A stretch of 10,603 bases of DNA from assembly GCA_943327025.2 (NCBI GenBank), contig CALPVO020000056.1:1-10603 (forward strand), in the 5' to 3' direction. The notes beneath the pieces were generated by a model. It had not been told where the DNA came from and made no database searches. It saw only the letters and a list, made by a program, of their open reading frames with translations. Of this stretch, positions 6,247 through 10,603 are shown piece by piece. Positions within the stretch are counted from its first letter, which is position 1. Every line of letters starts with the position of its first letter. The translations under genes were made by a program, and so were the position numbers. The DNA is from Janthinobacterium lividum. Its GTDB lineage: Bacteria; Pseudomonadota; Gammaproteobacteria; Steroidobacterales; Steroidobacteraceae.

Positions 6247-6683
6247 TACTGCACTCTTGCAGGTCCAACCGACTGCTTCAACTGGGCAAGCGACACTGCC
6301 CAACGGGACTGCTGCTGACGCAGCCACGGAGCCCAAGCGGGCGTCATGGGCACTCCCTCACCCAAGATACGCAGCATGACCTTGCCGGGCCTGGCGTCAA
6401 TGATCCAGTCTTCGCTGACCACGGCTGCGCTAGGCCAGCCAGCCGCGGGATCCAAGGCAAAAGAGAGGCGCCGCAACGGGTCCTGCTGCATCACGCGGGC
6501 GTGGGCGGTGACACCGTCGGGAAACCGCGCCACCAAGCGGCCTCCATGACGCAAGTCGAACTGCACCGCTACCGCGTACCAACGCAGCAGCAAGGTCGGT
6601 TCCGTGAGCCAGCGCCACAGCTCGGCCGGCTGTACTGGCATTTCGGCGAAGGCGGCGTAGCCGCGCAGGTTCGGCACTGTCAT
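6246..6683 (-). CDS. SRPBCC / START-like (AHSA1-type) small protein
   Basis: This 145-residue soluble protein has the SRPBCC helix-grip pattern. FAEMPVQPAELWRWLTEPTLLLRWY resembles the 'i.ApaeVWxaLTdpexlxxW' start of AHSA1/START-like domains. It is followed by the strand-rich middle (GGRLVARFPDGVTAHARVMQQDPLRRLSFAL), a VSEDWIID...MLRILGEG strand pair and a long C-terminal helix (WAPWLRQQQSRWAVSLAQLKQSV). Such domains bind hydrophobic ligands or act as co-chaperones; no ligand is predictable. ATG 6683 is preferred; a TTG at 6701 would add six residues but lies in the terminator T-tract of the upstream gene. No ribosome binding site is seen. The stop overlaps the start of the amidohydrolase-like gene by one base (TAATG), so both are probably co-translated. 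Confidence 0.75.
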   Translation of the reverse strand: MTVPNLRGYAAFAEMPVQPAELWRWLTEPTLLLRWYAVAVQFDLRHGGRLVARFPDGVTAHARVMQQDPLRRLSFALDPAAGWPSAAVVSEDWIIDARPGKVMLRILGEGVPMTPAWAPWLRQQQSRWAVSLAQLKQSVGPARVQ

Positions 6684-6694
6684 GGTCGACAGCG

Positions 6695-6728
6695 TAAACA
6701 AAATCCGCCGCCATGCACGCGGCGGTTT
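6695..6728 (-). terminator. Intrinsic terminator of the GGDEF-EAL gene
   Basis: Read on the minus strand, CCGCCGC, a 7-nt loop and GCGGCGG form a perfect 7-bp GC stem (plus coordinates 6719-6725 and 6705-6711), followed by ATTTTGTTT. It begins 11 bp after the GGDEF-EAL stop. It is the only canonical intrinsic terminator I find in the window. It ends only about 12 nt before the SRPBCC start codon. Confidence 0.8.
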
Positions 6729-6736
6729 ACCACCGG

Positions 6737-9070
6737 TTACCCGCTGACCGAGGATTCCGTCGGCAACGGAGCAAGCGCTGGTAGCACCAGCGTAGTCGCA
6801 GCCTTGGGGGCGGGTGGCACCAGTTCATACATGGCTAGGTCCTCCAGCACTTGCCGGAACGGTACCGCGCGACCCACTTCATAGCCTTGGCCGTAGACAC
6901 AGCCCAACTCTTGGGAGCGCAGCCGCAGCGCTTCGGTCTCCACCGACTTCGCCACCGTGTCCAGTCCGCGCGATGCGCACCACTGCAACATGCCACGGAC
7001 GGCGGTATCCGCGGCCGAATCTTCGAGCATGACCCGCAAGTCCGCGCCGTTGAGCTTCACCTCGGTGAGCGGCAAGGAAAGATCCGCAAGGGCTTCAGCC
7101 ACGTCCAAGTCGAACTCATCCAGTGCCACGCCGCAGCCCAGTGCGCGCAATTGCTGGATGGCGTCGATAATGACGGGCCATTGAGGTGCCGTTGGTTGCA
7201 TGGCTGCCGCAGGAATATCGAACACCAGCACATCGGGGGGCAGGCCGGTGCTGACCAGTCGTTCGCCGAGTTCCCCCAAGAAAGCCGAAGCTGCTGTCGC
7301 ACTACCCAGCGTGTTCGCGGAGAGGTTGACGGCGAAACGGGCCAGACGACGACCCACGACTTCCGTCTGCGAAGACAAGGCATCGATGACATTGCGTACT
7401 ACCCAGCGGTCGATGGCGGGCAGCAGCCCAGCCTCGGCTGCCAGCGGCATCCAGCGGTCTGGCGAAAGCAGGTCGCCGCCATCCGCCGGCAAGCGCAGCA
7501 GCAATTCAAAGCGTGGCTCCCCATAGCCTTGCAAGGGCAACATGGGCTGCGCCATGAGGGTGGGTGCCTCCATCGTGACAGCACGCATCAACCGTTCCAG
7601 CAGCGGCGCCTCGAGCACGTCTTGGGTGCGCCCCAAGGGAACGGCCGCTTCGGCCCAGCACTGCACACGCCCACGGCCCGGCTGCTTGGCTTGGCGGCAA
7701 GCCGCCTCCGCAAACGCCAAGGCGCGTGCCAGCGCGTCATGCCATCCGCCATCCGTGTCTCGCGTGGACAGGTTGGCAATGCCGATACCGGCGTTCACCA
7801 CAACCTGCCCTTCGCCGCGACGGTAGGTGAGTTCCGCAACGGCTTTGCTGAGTTCTTCAGCCACAGAAGTGGCAACTTCCAAGGTGGTGAGCGGCAAGCA
7901 AACTACCATGCGGCCACCATCCAGACGCCCCGCCACGGCACCGCGCGGCAAGTGGCGACGCACTACCTCCGCTACACGTAGCAGGACCTCATCGCCGACC
8001 GGCAGTCCATAGCGCTCGTTGATGTCCTGAAGGCCATCGACGTCGAGGAACAGCAACTGGTGCACACCATAACTACTACAGATCAGTTCGGCCTGACGCT
8101 CGAACTCGACCCGCATCGGCAGGCCGGTATTCGCGTCGTAGCGCTGATCGAGCAGATCGCAGATGCGACGCGCCACCCATTCGGCAATACGCAAGGCGCG
8201 CACCCCGAAAGCCGGCGCGCTAGGCGGTGCAAAGAAAGCGACAAAACCGACCACACGCTGCCCGCGGCGGCGGATAGGCACGCTCACCACGCGGTGCGAA
8301 CCGCCTGGGTCATCCTTGCGGGTGGAACCCACCAGCGGTTGCTGATTCATGCGGGCGTAGTTGAGAAGATGGCGATGTAGCGCGCTAACCAGTCGCGGCG
8401 CTTCGGGAGCGCCCGGCGTATCCGCGCCGTTTGGCGAACGCTGGGTGCGCAAGACGGCCAAACCCTTGTCCGGTACCACCAGCGCACCGATGGTCGCTTC
8501 CATAGGCTTCAAGGCCGCCTCGAGCAACCCGGCCGGGTCGTCCACCTGGCCTTCGAGGGCCGAAAGATCGACGAGCGTATCCGCCTCGCCGGTACCGCGG
8601 GTAGCAAGCCCCACGCGTTGAATGGCATCCCGCAGCAGCAATTCGCGCTGCAGCACTTCCAGCGCTGGGCGTACCAAGCTCAGCACCAAGGAAAAGGGTC
8701 GCGCCTCGCGCGTTCCAGGCACGAAAAATCCGACAGCGGCCAGCGGCCGCGCTTCTTCACCACGCAAGCAGAAGGTATAAATCATGGCGTCATTAGCGGG
8801 TTCCGCCGCGCCATCGAAACTGAAAGCATTACCTAACGGGCCACTGAGCACCGACTGGGCCGCAGCGCGCATTTCCTGCGGCTCCATACCTTCACCGTGG
8901 TAGAGCGGACGCAAGTCGGGCGAATAGATACAGATGTGGCGTGCTCGCGGCAGCAACATCTTCAACAATTGCGCATGCACATCGAGGGGCGCGCTGGCCA
9001 AGACCAACAAAGCTTCCGGAGTCGGAATGGCCGTCACCGTCAATGGTGAGGGAGGAGAGGTGTCTTCCAT
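6737..9070 (-). CDS. GAF-like/GGDEF/EAL protein with degenerate catalytic motifs
   Basis: This is a soluble cytoplasmic protein of 777 residues. Residues 1-300 look like a GAF-type sensory region in one or two parts (HICIYSPDLRPLYHGEG near 45-61; VVSVPIRRRGQRVVGFVAFF near 261-280). The GGDEF domain runs about 311-470: TGLPMRVEFER and FLDVDGLQDINERYGLPVGDEVL are recognisable, but the signature reads RLDGGRMVVCLP (GGDEF replaced by DGGRM, 384-388). The EAL domain runs about 485-750. The EAL motif is ELL (522-524); N582, D651, K672 and the GQGY segment (727-730) remain. The ITE glutamates are D618 and A621, DDFG is DEFD, KID is KLN, and VAEGVE is VAKSVE with Lys708. Neither synthesis nor hydrolysis of c-di-GMP is likely. 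A receptor or protein-interaction role, as for FimX or LapD, is inferred. The start is ATG 9070, without a clear ribosome binding site. Confidence 0.9.
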   Translation of the reverse strand: MEDTSPPSPLTVTAIPTPEALLVLASAPLDVHAQLLKMLLPRARHICIYSPDLRPLYHGEGMEPQEMRAAAQSVLSGPLGNAFSFDGAAEPANDAMIYTFCLRGEEARPLAAVGFFVPGTREARPFSLVLSLVRPALEVLQRELLLRDAIQRVGLATRGTGEADTLVDLSALEGQVDDPAGLLEAALKPMEATIGALVVPDKGLAVLRTQRSPNGADTPGAPEAPRLVSALHRHLLNYARMNQQPLVGSTRKDDPGGSHRVVSVPIRRRGQRVVGFVAFFAPPSAPAFGVRALRIAEWVARRICDLLDQRYDANTGLPMRVEFERQAELICSSYGVHQLLFLDVDGLQDINERYGLPVGDEVLLRVAEVVRRHLPRGAVAGRLDGGRMVVCLPLTTLEVATSVAEELSKAVAELTYRRGEGQVVVNAGIGIANLSTRDTDGGWHDALARALAFAEAACRQAKQPGRGRVQCWAEAAVPLGRTQDVLEAPLLERLMRAVTMEAPTLMAQPMLPLQGYGEPRFELLLRLPADGGDLLSPDRWMPLAAEAGLLPAIDRWVVRNVIDALSSQTEVVGRRLARFAVNLSANTLGSATAASAFLGELGERLVSTGLPPDVLVFDIPAAAMQPTAPQWPVIIDAIQQLRALGCGVALDEFDLDVAEALADLSLPLTEVKLNGADLRVMLEDSAADTAVRGMLQWCASRGLDTVAKSVETEALRLRSQELGCVYGQGYEVGRAVPFRQVLEDLAMYELVPPAPKAATTLVLPALAPLPTESSVSG

Positions 9071-9237
9071 TGCTTGGGGGCCCGTCTATGTACTTCTCAT
9101 CACCGGAACAGCACCGGTGCGAGGGTTCAGGCGGACTTTAAGGAAAAACCCGAAACGCATCCGTGACCGGTTCGACAGCCCGGCGGGAGGTTTTCGCTTC
9201 AGTGTGACGCAGTTGGCAACCCGCGAACGCGGTGGGG
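9071..9237 (-). promoter_or_regulatory. Intergenic region envC to GGDEF-EAL, with a palindrome and CACCGG repeats
   Basis: The 167-bp gap after envC holds, on the plus strand, CACCGG at 9101-9106 and again at 9112-9117, the second inside the perfect palindrome GCACCGGTGC (9111-9120). A weak -10-like TACATA lies on the minus strand (9092-9087), about 17 nt before the start codon; no -35 is convincing. Next to the envC stop there is only a short CCGCG-AA-CGCGG inverted repeat (9221-9232) without a T-run, so envC termination is not evident. A promoter here for the GGDEF-EAL gene is plausible but not proven. Confidence 0.4.
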
Positions 9238-10482
9238 CTAGCGCAGAAACTGGGACGGATTCACCGGCTTGCTGGCCCGCCCGCTTCCCTGACGAATCTC
9301 GAAGTACAAGGCCGCGCGCCCTTCACCCCCGGTATCGCCGACTTGGGCGATGGAATCGCCGGCCGCGACGGGGTCACCCACGGCTTTCAGCAACGCGGCG
9401 TTGTGCGCGTAAAGAGTAATCCAGCCACCGCCATGGTCGAGGATGAGTAGATTCCCCAACCCCTGCAGCCAGTCCGCATAGAGCACCCGCCCGGCATAAG
9501 GCGCGCGAACCGGCGTGCCCTCGGGCGCTGCAATGAGATGTCCGGCCCACTTGAGGCCGGCCGCCCTCGCCTGCCCGAAACGGGCGACCAGCGTGCCCGA
9601 CACCGGCCAAGGGAGTTGGCCGCGCAGCGCCGCAAACGCCCGCCCACCCGCGGGAGCCCGAAACGGCTTATCGACCACCGCTTGTTGCAAACGCTGGACG
9701 AGCCGGCCGACGCGGGCTTCCTGGCGCCGCAGGCGCTTCAATTCGGCGTCCCGGCTGGCCACCTGGGCGCGCGCCTCGGCTACCAAAAGGTCACGCGAAC
9801 GGCGCGCTTCTTCTAGCGACCCTACTTCGCCCGCACGCTCCGCCACCAGCGCACGGAGTTCTAGCTGTTGCGCGGCCAGGGCCGTGTCCAGCGTATCGAT
9901 GCGCTCGAGGGCCGAACGAATCTCCCGAATCTTCTCGGCGCGCGCACGCCCGAAGTAGCCGTACCAAGCCAGCAGACGCGGCAAAGCACCGGGGTCGTCG
10001 GACTGCAGCAGCAACCGCGCGGACTCGGCGCGCCCCGTGGAATAGGCGGCGCGCAGTTGCCCGGCCAGGGCGGCGCGCTGAGCATCCAGAGCATTCTTCT
10101 CACGGCGCTTTTCAGCGGCCAACTGGGCCTGCCGTCGCTCGGCAGCAGCCAGTTTCGAACGTACACCGTCGAGACGGGAACGGGCGCCGGCCACCTCTTG
10201 CTCGGCGCTACGCAACGCCTGTACCGCTTGGTCGCGCGCCTCCACGTCCTGTTCGAAGGCCTTCGCCACTTCGCGGATGCGGTCGCGTACCCGCGCGAGG
10301 TCCTGTTCGGCCTCAGCGGAGGGAGGAGGCGCCAGCTGGGCCATGGCAGGCGGGGCATAGCCGCCGCCTAGGAGGGTCAACCACGGCAACAACCACACCA
10401 ACGGCCGCCACGCCACGCCCGCGGCCTTGCGCAGACCGCAGAGCAGAGGCGTGGCAGCAGGCAGGTTGCGAATAGCAAGCAC
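9238..10482 (-). CDS. envC: Murein hydrolase activator EnvC
   Basis: This periplasmic protein of 414 residues (E. coli EnvC is about 420) is recruited to the divisome by FtsEX and activates the AmiA/AmiB amidases for septal peptidoglycan splitting. Residues 1-48 form a long N-terminus with a hydrophobic stretch ending AMA-Q (likely signal peptidase site). Residues 55-270 are Ala/Arg/Glu-rich coiled coil (DLARVRDRIREVAKAFEQ and onward). Residues 290-414 form a LytM/M23 domain (LPWPVSGTLVARFG, EGTPVRAPYAGRVLYADWLQGLGNLLILDHGGGWITLYAH). Metal ligands are missing as expected for EnvC: HxxxD reads W312...L316 and HLH reads ALY (391-393). The start is GTG 10482. A GTG at codon 23 would give a more usual signal peptide and is a real alternative. 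The gene diverges from the plus-strand gene at the right edge. Confidence 0.93.
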   Translation of the reverse strand: MLAIRNLPAATPLLCGLRKAAGVAWRPLVWLLPWLTLLGGGYAPPAMAQLAPPPSAEAEQDLARVRDRIREVAKAFEQDVEARDQAVQALRSAEQEVAGARSRLDGVRSKLAAAERRQAQLAAEKRREKNALDAQRAALAGQLRAAYSTGRAESARLLLQSDDPGALPRLLAWYGYFGRARAEKIREIRSALERIDTLDTALAAQQLELRALVAERAGEVGSLEEARRSRDLLVAEARAQVASRDAELKRLRRQEARVGRLVQRLQQAVVDKPFRAPAGGRAFAALRGQLPWPVSGTLVARFGQARAAGLKWAGHLIAAPEGTPVRAPYAGRVLYADWLQGLGNLLILDHGGGWITLYAHNAALLKAVGDPVAAGDSIAQVGDTGGEGRAALYFEIRQGSGRASKPVNPSQFLR

Positions 10483-10508
10483 GGCACAAGTCTACCCAAC
10501 CCCCGGCT

Positions 10509-10516
10509 GATATACT
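10509..10516. promoter_or_regulatory. Overlapping divergent -10-like elements between envC and the right-edge gene
   Basis: On the plus strand TGATATACT (10508-10516) is an extended -10 (TGn plus TATACT). On the minus strand the same bases read TATATC (10514-10509), a 4/6 -10-like box for envC. A further minus-strand box TAGACT (10493-10488) lies so close to the envC GTG that its transcript would be leaderless. No strong -35 is visible for any of them. Confidence 0.45.
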
Positions 10517-10533
10517 GCCGCCGCTTGATGAAC

Positions 10534-10552
10534 GGTCCGCCGCCGGCGGGCC
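10534..10552 (+). other. Leader hairpin before the right-edge gene
   Basis: GGTCCGCC (10534-10541) pairs with GGCGGGCC (10545-10552) with one G-U pair and a 3-nt loop; the core CCGCCGGCGG is a perfect palindrome. If transcription starts near 10523 and translation at 10573, this stem would lie in the 5' leader. If translation starts at ATG 10528, it is coding. Confidence 0.4.
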
Positions 10553-10572
10553 CACGCCCACGGATCCACCCA

Positions 10573-10603
10573 ATGAATGCCCTGCTTGAGCACCTTTACG
10601 CCC
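10573..10603 (+). CDS. Start of an unidentified plus-strand gene (runs off the right edge)
   Basis: ATG 10573 opens MNALLEHLYA before the window ends. An in-frame ATG at 10528 would add 15 residues rich in Pro and Arg (MNGPPPAGPRPRIHP), which look non-conserved. GGA at 10562-10564 sits about 8 nt before 10573 and modestly supports the inner start. The gene diverges from envC. The ten visible residues are too few to name it. A short N-terminal membrane anchor, as in YibN-type rhodanese proteins that often lie near envC, is one possibility but only a guess from gene order. Confidence 0.5.
   Translation, partial: MNALLEHLYA

Noticed and set aside
6247..6336. Thirty-residue extension of the amidohydrolase-like protein
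   Set aside because: It would overlap the SRPBCC gene and bury the signal peptide behind a non-conserved leader. ATG 6246 overlaps the upstream stop as TAATG.
5393..6379. Long open frame on the plus strand (328 codons) antisense to the amidohydrolase-like and SRPBCC genes
   Set aside because: The translation is Ser/Ala/Arg/Thr-rich low-complexity sequence with no domain pattern or ribosome binding site. The minus strand encodes clear families with coupled starts. It is a by-product of GC-rich codon bias.
9238..9640. EnvC LytM domain lacking metal ligands as a novel observation
   Set aside because: Loss of the LytM zinc ligands is the known state of EnvC, which activates amidases rather than cutting peptidoglycan itself.
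1..10603. tRNA, rRNA, CRISPR array, insertion sequence or riboswitch
   Set aside because: I saw no cloverleaf, spaced identical repeats, transposase or recognised riboswitch core. The gaps between genes are all under 170 bp.

Overview
The window reads as the chromosome of a GC-rich proteobacterium, most likely a gammaproteobacterium. The grounds are Gram-negative cell-envelope genes (tatABC, envC), a degenerate GGDEF-EAL regulator, strong G/C third-position bias, and long spurious open frames antisense to the real genes. I see no tRNA, rRNA, CRISPR array, insertion sequence or integrase. It looks like core chromosome rather than an obvious island.

Plus strand, left to right: the 3' end of tatA (1-144), then tatB (247-720) and tatC (701-1477), which overlap by 20 bp and complete the twin-arginine translocase. 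An OPT-family transporter (1549-3519) follows, then a DMT/EamA-family exporter (about 3580-4536). The short gap before the EamA gene holds a chain of overlapping inverted repeats that runs directly into a TATACT -10 box.

Minus strand, in order of transcription from right to left: envC (10482-9238), a GAF-like/GGDEF/EAL protein (9070-6737) closed by a clear intrinsic terminator, and then a tightly overlapped three-gene group. That group is an SRPBCC/START-like protein (6683-6246), an exported amidohydrolase-like protein (6246-4927) and a small YvlD-type 'phage holin family 4' membrane protein (4930-4547). It converges on the EamA gene with a 10-bp gap. At the right edge a further plus-strand gene begins (about 10573), divergent from envC, with overlapping -10-like elements between them.

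The most notable point is that three consecutive larger minus-strand products keep a recognisable enzyme fold but lack the catalytic residues. EnvC has a degenerate LytM domain, which is normal for EnvC. The GGDEF-EAL protein has DGGRM in place of GGDEF and several altered EAL residues. The amidohydrolase-like protein appears to have lost every metal ligand of its family while its frame, signal peptide and C-terminal family blocks stay intact. The SRPBCC / pseudo-amidohydrolase / YvlD-like operon is the best candidate here for something not yet described. Its function cannot be named from the sequence.
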